A stretch of 64,000 nucleotides of DNA, taken from contig JAUNIB010000002.1 of NCBI GenBank assembly GCA_030523645.1, positions 124,001 through 188,000 on the forward strand, written 5' to 3'. Below the pieces are notes generated by a model. That model did no database searches, was not told where the DNA came from, and was given only the letters and a program-made list of their open reading frames with translations. The DNA is from Selenomonadaceae bacterium (GTDB taxonomy: Bacteria > Bacillota > Negativicutes > Selenomonadales > Selenomonadaceae). The position numbers and the translations under genes were made by a program. Below are positions 44,518-52,950 of this stretch, in pieces. The first letter of the stretch is position 1; each line of letters begins with the position of its first letter.

Positions 44518-46437
44518 TTAAGCAAAACTTGTATAATCGTCGGCGGCCTTCATACTTCCGCTCTGATAAGCGAAGAGCAGGCCGTAGAGGTCGGTAATTT
44601 CCTCCTGAATCGCCATGCCTTCATCGGTATCGGCAACGGTGGCATTCTCTGCCGACAGCTCGATGGTCTCGGCAACCGACTCTATGTCCAGATTGTCCTT
44701 CAGTGCCTGACGGACATCGGCAATATTCTGATGAGCCAGCAGTCTCAGACCGCGGGAATTTGATATAAGAGTATAGCCGGAAATACCGGTCTTGGAGTGA
44801 TAGGCCCGGCAGAAGCCGCCGTCGATAACGATTGCCTTGCCGCCGGACTTCAGCGGAGTCTCACCCTTCTTTACCTTGACCGGCACATGACCGTTGATAA
44901 TGTGTCCCTTCTCCGGGTCGAGGCCGAACTCCCGCAGAACCATGTCGCAGAATTCAGGCTTGTTAAGGAGCTTGTAGTAGTCATCATTCGGCTCTTCCCA
45001 AGTGGACTCGTCATCTACGAACATGCGCTCAAAGGTCATAAACTCACGGCCAGAGGTAGGCGAAAGCCGTCCGCACCAGAGGTACCACATGAAGTCGAGG
45101 GCCGCCTGATCTCTGTGCTGCCAGGCCCGGCGGGCTACTGTATCGCAGTAGTCAAAATATTCCTGTCCCTTGTAGGTTCTGCCATCCAGCGTTACATCCG
45201 TGAGAGAGCCGTCCGCATTCACCAGTACGCAGCCGTGGAACAGGAGATTGTTGTTGCAGCAGGTGTACATGGAGCCTTTGCGATAAAGGAATTCGATATG
45301 GCGGTGCAGAGTCTCGCTCTCCAGGAAGGAGTTGCGAAGGTCTTTGACGATGGCCTCTTCCTCCGGCGACAGCCGCAGAGGATGCTGCGGATCGATGGTG
45401 GGGAAGTTTTTCTGATTCAGTTCATAGTGCTTGCCGCCGATTTCGACGGTCTTCTCCACAAAGTCGATGTGGTCAAGAAGTATGCGCTCTTCCATGCGGA
45501 AGTCAGGATTTCTCTTGATAAGCTGGCCCTCCAGCTTGAACATGATAATGGATATTACCCGTTCAGCTGCCTTGATGGGAGTCTCGTGAGGATACTGCCG
45601 GGCAGCGAGCAGAGTCAGCGGACGAAGGCCTATGCCGTAGCCCTTCTCCAGTACATCGGTGTTGGAATAGCGAAGATTATTGCGGACAACATTGGCAATG
45701 CAGGCATCGGAGCCGCAGGCCGCACCCATCCACAGGACATCGTGATTGCCCCACTGGATATCCAGCGAGGGGAACTTCATTATCTTCTCGATGATGGCAT
45801 CCGGACGGGAGCCGCGGTCGAAGAAGTCACCTACTATATGCATGTGGTCTACTGCCAAGCGCTTGACCAGACCGGTAAAAGCATAGATAAATTCCGGACC
45901 GGCATCCACCTGAGCGATTGTCGACAGGAGCTTCTTGTTGTATTTGTACTGCGCCTGGTCCGCCTCCGGTCTTGTACTCATCAGCTCCATAATGATAGAG
46001 CCGAAGTGACCGGGGATGAAAGACTTTACCTTCTCCAAGGGGAACTTGTAGCTCATGAGCTTGGTCAGTTCGAGAAGCCGGGATATGTTCAGACGATACC
46101 ATTCCGGCGTATTCTTTCGCTCTGCCCGCTGCTGCTCTACCTTCTCATGCGGGTAATAAATAAGCGTGCAGAACTCAGCCTTCTCCTCATCGGTAAGGCG
46201 GGCGCCGAATACATAGTCAACCTTCTCCTTGATAACGCCGGAGCAGTTGTTCAGGATGTGATAGAATGTATCATATTCTCCATGCAGGTCGGAAAGGAAG
46301 TGCTCTACACCTTTCGGCAGGCTCAGCTGAGCCGAAAGATGAATAAGCCGCTCGTAGACAGCCTCTCTGGAAGGATACTTCTCTGCCAACAGCTTCATGC
46401 ACTTTTTCTTATATGAATCGCTTCTGCCCTCTTGCAT
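44518..46437 (-). CDS. fbp: Class III fructose-1,6-bisphosphatase
   Basis: A 639-residue FBPase of the Firmicutes class III type, a metallophosphoesterase unrelated to class I. Metal-binding motifs FLSDLHGEYDTFYHI near residue 50, VGDFFDRGSRPD near residue 200 and QWGNHDVLWMGA near residue 228 are intact. It provides gluconeogenic fructose-6-phosphate. AGAGAGGA precedes the ATG at 46437. A short palindrome, CGGGAAC / GTTCCCG, lies in its 5' leader. Confidence 0.95.
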   Translation of the reverse strand: MQEGRSDSYKKKCMKLLAEKYPSREAVYERLIHLSAQLSLPKGVEHFLSDLHGEYDTFYHILNNCSGVIKEKVDYVFGARLTDEEKAEFCTLIYYPHEKVEQQRAERKNTPEWYRLNISRLLELTKLMSYKFPLEKVKSFIPGHFGSIIMELMSTRPEADQAQYKYNKKLLSTIAQVDAGPEFIYAFTGLVKRLAVDHMHIVGDFFDRGSRPDAIIEKIMKFPSLDIQWGNHDVLWMGAACGSDACIANVVRNNLRYSNTDVLEKGYGIGLRPLTLLAARQYPHETPIKAAERVISIIMFKLEGQLIKRNPDFRMEERILLDHIDFVEKTVEIGGKHYELNQKNFPTIDPQHPLRLSPEEEAIVKDLRNSFLESETLHRHIEFLYRKGSMYTCCNNNLLFHGCVLVNADGSLTDVTLDGRTYKGQEYFDYCDTVARRAWQHRDQAALDFMWYLWCGRLSPTSGREFMTFERMFVDDESTWEEPNDDYYKLLNKPEFCDMVLREFGLDPEKGHIINGHVPVKVKKGETPLKSGGKAIVIDGGFCRAYHSKTGISGYTLISNSRGLRLLAHQNIADVRQALKDNLDIESVAETIELSAENATVADTDEGMAIQEEITDLYGLLFAYQSGSMKAADDYTSFA

Positions 46438-46460
46438 GGCGGTCCTCTCTTTCTCCTATA

Positions 46461-46514
46461 CGGGAACGCCGTTGTTCCCGCACCGAAAATTCTATGTATC
46501 TGCCTGTGATTTTA
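46461..46514 (-). promoter_or_regulatory. fbp promoter and leader palindrome
   Basis: Reverse strand extended -10 TGGTAAAAT (TAAAAT at 46514-46509) with a weak TTCATT -35 17 bases upstream. A perfect CGGGAAC / GTTCCCG inverted repeat with a 6-base loop (46480-46461) lies 23 bases before the fbp ATG. It could be an operator or an mRNA hairpin. Confidence 0.5.
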
Positions 46515-46546
46515 CCACAAAAAGAAAACATAATGAAGATGGTCCG

Positions 46547-46575
46547 TTGAAAAATAATCAGTTTGGTGATATATT
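46547..46575 (+). promoter_or_regulatory. Promoter of the gene at 46610
   Basis: TTGAAA (46547-46552), 17-base spacer, TATATT (46570-46575). It is divergent from the fbp promoter. Confidence 0.65.
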
Positions 46576-46609
46576 GACGGAAGTATTTCAAATCTATGAA
46601 GGATTTAGC

Positions 46610-47764
46610 ATGACCGAAAAAGAATTTCTCAACCGCGCTGAGGAAATAAAGTCCCAGACTGTCGGCCGTGAGCCTCTGCTGTCCCGCATTCAGCGGCGGC
46701 GAAAAAAGCAGCGGCGCGAGCTGGTGCTAATAATTGCCGTATTCACCGTACTGCTGGGTGGCTGGCTGTGGCGCTCCATTGTCTACGCCCGGACTCCAGA
46801 CTACGCTCTGAAACAGATTTCCGATGCACTGGAAAGCAAGGACGGCGAAAAGTTCGACCGCTATGTGAAGCTGGATGCTATCACCATGGTGGCCTTCGAC
46901 GACCTGACCACCACCTTGTTTCAATACGACCATTCCCTCACCCCATCTACCCACAAAAAATTCCTTGACTTCTATCAGCACATAAAGCCGCAGCTTGCTC
47001 AGGGAACAGCGGAGACAATCCGCCGCTTTGTGTCCACCGGTGAGTGGTCACTGCCCACCGGCGCCGACTTGCTGAAGGGCCGGCAGCTCGGCATCGACTA
47101 CGACAGATTTTTGGAGCGGAGCCAGCTCAGAAACACGGAGCTGCTTTCCCTTGAATCGGTGTCAGTAAACAGCAGTAAGACGGATGAAGCCGTAGGCAAA
47201 ATAAAAATCCGTGATAAATATACCGGCACTGAGTTTACCATGGACATCCTGCTGGAGCGTCAGAGCGATGGCCGCTGGTGCGTGATTGCACTGGAAAACT
47301 ACCGGGATTATCTCTCGGCGGTGACCGACAAGCAGGTGTCTGATATTTCCGCTTACATCGAAGCTACTCAGCCGGTAGTGGATGAGTACAACAGCCGCTT
47401 CATCAGCCAGCGTGAACGGTTCCGCAGCATTGTCCGGCAGGGCCGGCCAATGAGCGACATCCAGATTCAGCAGATGAAGCAGCTTGTGCTGGGCGAGACT
47501 GTACCTGACCTGAAGGCCCGGCAGGAGAAGCTCAACTCCTTCGACATCAGAGCCGGCAGCCAGTACCTCTCCTCTCTCCGCCGTCAGTCTACAGACCTGA
47601 CTATTGCCGCCTGGGTCCATCTCATAGCCGGACTTGAAAAGGAAGACTATACAGAGCTGAATCTGGCCGAGACTCTCCACAAGCAAATGCTGGAGGTAGA
47701 CCTGCGGATTGAGGATGTCATCAATCACAATACCGTAAGTCAGGAAATGCCGGAAGTACCTTAA
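46610..47764 (+). CDS. Membrane-anchored protein of unknown function (DUF2939-like repeats possible)
   Basis: A 384-residue protein. A basic N-terminus (RIQRRRKKQRRE) is followed by one transmembrane helix (about 45-63), then an extracytoplasmic region. The segment after the helix (YALKQISDALESKDGEKFDRYV) resembles DUF2939-type proteins, and a C-terminal part is helical. AAGGAT precedes the ATG at 46610. It stands alone between its own promoter and a bidirectional terminator. I cannot name its function. Confidence 0.65.
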   Translation: MTEKEFLNRAEEIKSQTVGREPLLSRIQRRRKKQRRELVLIIAVFTVLLGGWLWRSIVYARTPDYALKQISDALESKDGEKFDRYVKLDAITMVAFDDLTTTLFQYDHSLTPSTHKKFLDFYQHIKPQLAQGTAETIRRFVSTGEWSLPTGADLLKGRQLGIDYDRFLERSQLRNTELLSLESVSVNSSKTDEAVGKIKIRDKYTGTEFTMDILLERQSDGRWCVIALENYRDYLSAVTDKQVSDISAYIEATQPVVDEYNSRFISQRERFRSIVRQGRPMSDIQIQQMKQLVLGETVPDLKARQEKLNSFDIRAGSQYLSSLRRQSTDLTIAAWVHLIAGLEKEDYTELNLAETLHKQMLEVDLRIEDVINHNTVSQEMPEVP

Positions 47765-47796
47765 ACGATAAACGCACACGCCTAATGAAACGACAA

Positions 47797-47834
47797 GGGG
47801 CTGTGAAAAATGATTGCTCATTTTTCACAGCCCC
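47797..47834. terminator. Perfect 17-bp stem bidirectional terminator (family member 4)
   Basis: GGGGCTGTGAAAAATGA, TTGC loop, exact reverse complement, followed by TGTTTT. It lies between convergent genes and matches the hairpins at 12685, 39467 and 44476 in design and core sequence. Confidence 0.88.
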
Positions 47835-47848
47835 TGTTTTACTGCCCT

Positions 47849-49000
47849 TTAGGTTGAGGTTTGTCTTTGCTGACCGTTCTTGCCCCAGCTTATCTTGTAG
47901 AGCTTGTAGGTTTCACGCCGGTCAAACTCCAGATTTTGCTGGCTCTCGGTGAAATAAATATTCTTAACATTGTCGATGGCAAAGCTGTCGGCCCACTTAA
48001 TGTCAATGCCTACATCGAACAGACTGCCCTTGCTCACCTCATCCTGGAAATCGAACTCCCAGATGCCCTCATCCGGCAGGTCGCCCATAATGAGCCAGGT
48101 ATCACGGCGCACCATGCCGCTGCAGGGCGCACCGAAAAGAGTCTCGGTGGTTATTGCCTTGCGGCGGGAGTCGGAGGTCAGGTTTTTGTTCAGCAGCACC
48201 TTCACCGGAACGGAGCTGATTATATCTCCGCCCATTGCCGAGAAGTACAGCATATCATGCCTGTCCGACAGCTCCAGCGCGCAGACATCCGTGAGCTTGT
48301 TGTACACGCCGTTGGGGAAATAAATCATCTGGAAATTCTTCCGCAGCTCCGGTGCCCGGTCGATGGCCCGATAGCTTTCCCCGGTAGCCAGATCCAGCAC
48401 CAGAATGGCGGCGGCTCCGGAGTCGGAAATAAACGCCTTGTTGGTAATATTGTCTACCCGGATATCCGACAGAAGACTTCCCGCAATCAGAGAGTCGCCC
48501 TTAATGGGGTATACCTTCTCCACTGTCGGAGCAGCTCCGCTGATGTCGATAGCGAACACCCGGGGAGTTTTGCCCTCCTCATCGGCGGCATCCGCCCTGC
48601 CCTCGTCAAGAGCAAAGAGCCGGGGACCGTTTGCCGTCATAACATAGTTCAGTCTTCGCAGGGAAGCAAAATTCACATCCTGCAGCAGAGGATTTATTGC
48701 GCCGTCCTTTACCTCTGCCAGAGAGAAATCCGCCGGCTGGGCTCCCCAGTGGGGAAACGATACAAAGATTCTCCCACCCTCGGTGACAGCCAGACCGGTC
48801 ATCTGATATTCAGACTCTACGACGGCAAAGATACTTGCATTCTCCTGATTCATGCGGGCCGATCTATTCTTTTCCGCAGCCTGCGCCACAGCAGTGCCGA
48901 AGGCGTCATGCCGGTCTGCTGCCGGGGAAATACCCGCCGCCACGGAAAGAGCAGCAAGTCCTGTCACGATACCGCGAGCAATTTTCTTTGAATATGTCAT
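47849..49000 (-). CDS. Secreted major royal jelly/Yellow-family-like protein
   Basis: A 383-residue protein with a signal peptide (about 1-41, cut after VAQAA). The body looks like a beta-propeller of the MRJP/Yellow family: FVSFPHWGAQPADFSLAEV near residue 78, NKAFISDSGAAAILVLDLATG near residue 190, and late MYFSAMGGDII-like and NIYFTES repeats. Bacterial members are secreted or periplasmic and of unknown role. A terminator follows on the reverse strand. Confidence 0.75.
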   Translation of the reverse strand: MTYSKKIARGIVTGLAALSVAAGISPAADRHDAFGTAVAQAAEKNRSARMNQENASIFAVVESEYQMTGLAVTEGGRIFVSFPHWGAQPADFSLAEVKDGAINPLLQDVNFASLRRLNYVMTANGPRLFALDEGRADAADEEGKTPRVFAIDISGAAPTVEKVYPIKGDSLIAGSLLSDIRVDNITNKAFISDSGAAAILVLDLATGESYRAIDRAPELRKNFQMIYFPNGVYNKLTDVCALELSDRHDMLYFSAMGGDIISSVPVKVLLNKNLTSDSRRKAITTETLFGAPCSGMVRRDTWLIMGDLPDEGIWEFDFQDEVSKGSLFDVGIDIKWADSFAIDNVKNIYFTESQQNLEFDRRETYKLYKISWGKNGQQRQTST

Positions 49001-49015
49001 GAGACAACCTCCTTA

Positions 49016-50155
49016 TTATATACCGCTTCTGATTTCATTCAGAAGTCTGTCAACCTGAGGCATGGTATCCAGTCCAAGAGGGATACCGACCTTGCTGCAT
49101 ACAGCCTCCAAAGCCGCATAGACCTCAGCGTTTCTCACAATAAGTTCCTTCATCCTGCCGTACTCCATCACATAGTCATGGAGCATGAGGAATGCCATTT
49201 CGCCGGTGCTGACATCCATTTCCACCGGCATCATGAGATTGATATTGCCAGACACCTCATCGTAGGCAATGGCGAACTGCCAGTTGCCAATGTTCCCGTT
49301 CTCGTCCATGTGGCCGGTTGGCGACCAGCCATTGTAGAAGAAATCAAAGTCCACTACCCTGTCATTCTGCTTCGCCCTCTTTATCCGCCGGGCCATCACT
49401 TCATCGTTGAAGTTATAGCTACGGAAGGACATTTGCGGCTCGACATAGGGTACCGGGCCGGTGACCATCCGATGAAGCTTCTCATCAAAGTATCGGGACA
49501 GGCAGTATCCGTCATCATAATTGACCGCAATCTTCTTCTGCAGGTGATCCCGGATTGCTGTCCGAAGCTCCACCAGAGCCTCCATTACTATCTCAGCTTC
49601 ATCATCCCGCAGAGTCCTGGGTACGGTACGGCTGGCGGCAGAGGCGAAGTAAAGCCAGTTGCCGTCACCACGGAAGGAGCGGCCCAACGCTTTCAGAATC
49701 TGCCGATTTTCCTCCGGAACATCCTGCCGGCTTCCCCAGCAGAGCAGATAAGCATCCCGGTCATAGACCACGAACTCTCTCGGCACCACCGGATCCCGGA
49801 AGCTGAGTACATCCAGGTCGCACAGTCCCTTCTCGCCGTGATAGAGAGCAATCGTCTTTCCCGTCTTGGCAAAGGGACTCTTCTCAAAGGACACCGCTAT
49901 CTTCTCGCCGTGAATGCGAAGCTCCAGCATAATGGGCATATACATCTGGTATCCCACCCACGGCTCCATGGCCGCTATCTCTGCAGCCAAGTCGTAGATA
50001 GTGTCCCACAGCTTCAGGTTTCGTTCTTCAGAGCTGCCGCTTCCTGATATGAGTTTCTCGTATAAATCCTGCAGTTCCTTTTCCGGGCCGGTCATTTCAG
50101 CGCCGTTCATTTCTTCATCTGCTTCTCTTTTTCGTGAGCGTCTTATTCGCTTCAT
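49016..50155 (-). CDS. Uncharacterised cytoplasmic protein
   Basis: A 379-residue protein. A basic N-terminus (MKRIRRSRKREADEE) is followed by a region with LWDTIYDLAAEIAAMEPW near residue 50 that resembles the start of DUF7309/DUF6930-type proteins, and a C-terminal acidic domain with DFDFFYNGWSPTGHMDENGN. No membrane segment or catalytic motif is recognised. The ATG at 50155 has AAAGGTGA upstream. The MRJP-like gene follows after 15 bases and is probably co-transcribed. Function unknown. Confidence 0.6.
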   Translation of the reverse strand: MKRIRRSRKREADEEMNGAEMTGPEKELQDLYEKLISGSGSSEERNLKLWDTIYDLAAEIAAMEPWVGYQMYMPIMLELRIHGEKIAVSFEKSPFAKTGKTIALYHGEKGLCDLDVLSFRDPVVPREFVVYDRDAYLLCWGSRQDVPEENRQILKALGRSFRGDGNWLYFASAASRTVPRTLRDDEAEIVMEALVELRTAIRDHLQKKIAVNYDDGYCLSRYFDEKLHRMVTGPVPYVEPQMSFRSYNFNDEVMARRIKRAKQNDRVVDFDFFYNGWSPTGHMDENGNIGNWQFAIAYDEVSGNINLMMPVEMDVSTGEMAFLMLHDYVMEYGRMKELIVRNAEVYAALEAVCSKVGIPLGLDTMPQVDRLLNEIRSGI

Positions 50156-50244
50156 TAGATTCACCTTTTGTATTTCAAACAACTGATTTGCTGTATTTTT
50201 TCCGTTTCAGCGGCAGGGTCTGCACCTGCCGACAACTCAGTAAT

Positions 50245-50274
50245 ATTTTACTATATGTTTCCGCACCGGGTCAA
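50245..50274 (-). promoter_or_regulatory. Promoter for the gene pair 50155-47849
   Basis: Reverse strand TTGACC (50274-50269), 18-base spacer, TAAAAT (50250-50245). The leader holds the hairpin GGCAGG / CCTGCC around 50212-50230. Confidence 0.6.
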
Positions 50275-50383
50275 TGGCACAAAACAATCATGTATACAGG
50301 AATTATTATGCTTTTCTGTAGAAGATTGATGTTGATATGTGGTATAGTATCAATTATCTTTGTAGCATAGGGGGGATTGTACG

Positions 50384-51166
50384 GTGAAAAGGTTTCAGCA
50401 CTTTCTGCTGGCTTCTCTGCTGCCATTGCTTACGCTGGCCGCCTGGCAATACTGTGCCGGCAGCACAGGCAGCTATCTCCTGCCGTCTCCTTCCGCGGTG
50501 CTCAGCACCCTTGTGAGTCTGGCCTCCTCCGGAGAGCTGGCTCGTCACATCGGCATAAGCACCCTGCGGGTTGCCGAAGGCTTTCTCATCACATCGGCTG
50601 CCGCCATCGGCCTCGGTGTCGCCCTCGGTCTTTCCCCCATCCTTCACCGGATTTTTTCCCACTGGCTCGACTTCTGGCGGCAGGTTCCGCCCCTGTCACT
50701 GCTGCCAATGCTTATCCTCTGGTTCGGTCTTGGCGAGCTGAGCAAGCTGGCTATCGTTATTCTCGCCACCTTCTTCCCGGTTTTTCTGGCTACCTACGAC
50801 GCAGTCAGCCGTCCCAACCGGGATTTGTTGGAGCTGGGCAGCCTCTACGGCTTTTCCCCGCGGGAAACTCTTCTTCAGCTCCGGCTTCCGATGGCATTGC
50901 CTGAGGTATTCACCGGACTTCGTATCGGACTTGGCTACAGCTGGCGTTCCCTTATCGGAGCGGAAATGTTCGCCGCCTCCTCGGGACTCGGCTTCCTCAT
51001 AATTGACGGCGAGGAAATGGCCCGCCCCGATGTAGTGCTGGCCGGTATCATCGCCATCGGTATTGCCGGCTCCTGTGCCGACGCTCTGATGTGGTTTATC
51101 TCTCGCCGCTTCAGAGTCCTGCATCCTACCAATGCCATGCGCAACCTCACAGGAGGTCAGCCATGA
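50384..51166 (+). CDS. ABC transporter permease (NitT/TauT/SsuC type)
   Basis: A 260-residue permease with six membrane helices and the inner-membrane EAA-like loop (ELGSLYGFSPRETLLQLRLP near residue 150), typical of nitrate/sulfonate/taurine-type importers. The start is GTG with GGGGGG upstream. Its TGA overlaps the ATG of the ATPase gene. Substrate is not determined by sequence; the downstream guanine deaminase suggests a purine-like or related compound. Confidence 0.88.
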   Translation: MKRFQHFLLASLLPLLTLAAWQYCAGSTGSYLLPSPSAVLSTLVSLASSGELARHIGISTLRVAEGFLITSAAAIGLGVALGLSPILHRIFSHWLDFWRQVPPLSLLPMLILWFGLGELSKLAIVILATFFPVFLATYDAVSRPNRDLLELGSLYGFSPRETLLQLRLPMALPEVFTGLRIGLGYSWRSLIGAEMFAASSGLGFLIIDGEEMARPDVVLAGIIAIGIAGSCADALMWFISRRFRVLHPTNAMRNLTGGQP

Positions 51167-51912
51167 GTAATATTATCATCCGGGGACTGAGCAAGACCTT
51201 CTCCGTCACAAACGGTATCGAGCATGCTGCCATAAATGATTTGCAGCTCACTATCGTCCCCGGTTCATTCAATGTCATCGTAGGTAAATCCGGCTGCGGC
51301 AAAACGACGCTGCTGCGAATAATCGCCGGACTGGAGAAGTCCGACAGGGGCGAAATAGAAAACCTTCCCCCTCGGAAAAAGTGCAGTCTCATGTTCCAAA
51401 GCCCCCGGTTTCTGCCGTGGCTCACCATCTGGGAGAATATAACCTTCTGGGAGCACGGACATTTCTCTCCCGCGGAAATCGCTGAGGCAAAGGAAAAAGC
51501 AAAATCACTGCTGGACACCTTCGGCCTGACGGAGTGGCAAAGCTCCTTCCCCGGGCAGCTTTCCGGCGGCATGGCTCAGCGGGCTTCCCTTGTCCGAACA
51601 CTGGCCACCTCTCCGCAGCTTCTCCTTCTGGACGAGCCCTTTGCTGCCGTTGACTATTTCACCCGCCTTCGCCTGCAGGATGAGGTTATGAATCTCTGGA
51701 AGGCGCAGCCGGAGTCCTCCCCCCTCACCGTCATCTTCGTCACTCACGACATCGGCGAGGCGTCAAGACTCGCTACTCATATACACATCATGGCTCAGGG
51801 CTGCATAACCGCTACCCTCCAAAATGATGCTCCATATCCCCGTCCCCTTGCTGCTGACCGCAGCCGACTGGAATCTGCAATACTTTCGGCATTGAATGCC
51901 GTAAATCAATAA
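51163..51912 (+). CDS. ABC transporter ATPase (NitT/TauT/SsuB type)
   Basis: A 249-residue ATPase. Walker A GKSGCGKTTLL is near residue 40, the signature LSGGMAQRASLVRTL near residue 130 and Walker B LLLLDEPFAAVD near residue 150. AGGAGG precedes the ATG at 51163, which overlaps the permease stop codon. It is followed after 19 bases by the binding protein. Confidence 0.92.
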   Translation: MSNIIIRGLSKTFSVTNGIEHAAINDLQLTIVPGSFNVIVGKSGCGKTTLLRIIAGLEKSDRGEIENLPPRKKCSLMFQSPRFLPWLTIWENITFWEHGHFSPAEIAEAKEKAKSLLDTFGLTEWQSSFPGQLSGGMAQRASLVRTLATSPQLLLLDEPFAAVDYFTRLRLQDEVMNLWKAQPESSPLTVIFVTHDIGEASRLATHIHIMAQGCITATLQNDAPYPRPLAADRSRLESAILSALNAVNQ

Positions 51913-51931
51913 TATTAAAGGAGATACCACC

Positions 51932-52921
51932 GTGAAAAAAATATTTGCTCTGCTGTTAACGCTCTGCTCCCTGCTGGCCTTTGGCTGCGGCAGCAATACT
52001 CCAACCGCCGATAAGGGTGCCGCCCCCAAGCTTACGGCTCTAAACCTCACCTATGTAAAGTCCCCTCTGAACATCCCCTCCATTATCGAAAAGCGCCGCA
52101 ATGTATTTGAGAATGCTTTCAAAGCAGACGGCATAACAGTAAAGTACAGCGACCTTAACGCCGGCCCCAAGCAGACACAGGCCATGGCCGCCGGCCAGAT
52201 TGACATCTGCCACGCCCTCGGCGGCACCAGTGCCATTCTCGCTGCTGCCAACGGCGTTGACCTGAAAATTGTCGGCATCTACAGCCGCGCTCCCAAGGCC
52301 TTCAACATCATCACCAGGAATCCCAACGTCCGCTCCGTCAAGGACCTTAAGGGCAAAACCGTTGCCGGCCCCAAGGGTACCATTCTTCATCAGCTCCTCA
52401 TCGCTGCTCTGAAACGTGAGGGTCTGACTATCAACGATGTGAAATTCGTGTCCATGGGCATACCCGAAACAGCTGCTGCCCTCGCCGGCGGCAGTGCCGA
52501 TGCCGGTCTTCTCGCCGGCCCTGCCGCTCTGAAAATGACTAACGACGGTGCCCGTATCCTCACTACCGGTCAGGGGCTTCTTGATGCTACCATCGTCATC
52601 GCCATGCGAAATGACTTCATCAAGAATTATCCCGAGCAGGCCCGCAAGTTCATGGATGCTCACCGCAAGGTAATAAGCGATTACAAGAAGGACCCGAAGG
52701 GCTTCTACGGTGATGCCTCCGAGGAAACCGGTCTCACCATTCAGCAGGTCGACCTGATGGCCAAGTGGTATAATTTCGAACCCTCCATCAGTGACAGCGA
52801 CATAAAGGACCTTGAAGCCACTCAGAACTTCCTCATTCAGACCGGTATGCTGGAGGAAAGCAAGAAGGTCGACATCAGGAAGATAATCACCACTGAAAAT
52901 CAATTCGGAAAAAAAAATTAG
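51932..52921 (+). CDS. ABC transporter substrate-binding lipoprotein (SsuA/NMT1-like)
   Basis: A 329-residue lipoprotein. A signal peptide with lipobox LLAFGC gives a lipid-anchored Cys near residue 20, and the mature part is an NMT1/THI5-like or SsuA-like two-lobe binding protein (GQIDICHALGGTSAIL near residue 85, GKTVAGPKGTILHQLL near residue 140). Start GTG with AAAGGAG upstream. Third gene of the importer operon, 29 bases before the guanine deaminase start. Confidence 0.9.
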   Translation: MKKIFALLLTLCSLLAFGCGSNTPTADKGAAPKLTALNLTYVKSPLNIPSIIEKRRNVFENAFKADGITVKYSDLNAGPKQTQAMAAGQIDICHALGGTSAILAAANGVDLKIVGIYSRAPKAFNIITRNPNVRSVKDLKGKTVAGPKGTILHQLLIAALKREGLTINDVKFVSMGIPETAAALAGGSADAGLLAGPAALKMTNDGARILTTGQGLLDATIVIAMRNDFIKNYPEQARKFMDAHRKVISDYKKDPKGFYGDASEETGLTIQQVDLMAKWYNFEPSISDSDIKDLEATQNFLIQTGMLEESKKVDIRKIITTENQFGKKN

Positions 52922-52950
52922 TATATCACCCTGTGAAAGGTAGTGACACC

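Noticed and set aside
44797-46416. Long open frame antisense to fbp (539 codons)
   Set aside because: A shadow of the class III FBPase gene, which has all its active-site motifs.
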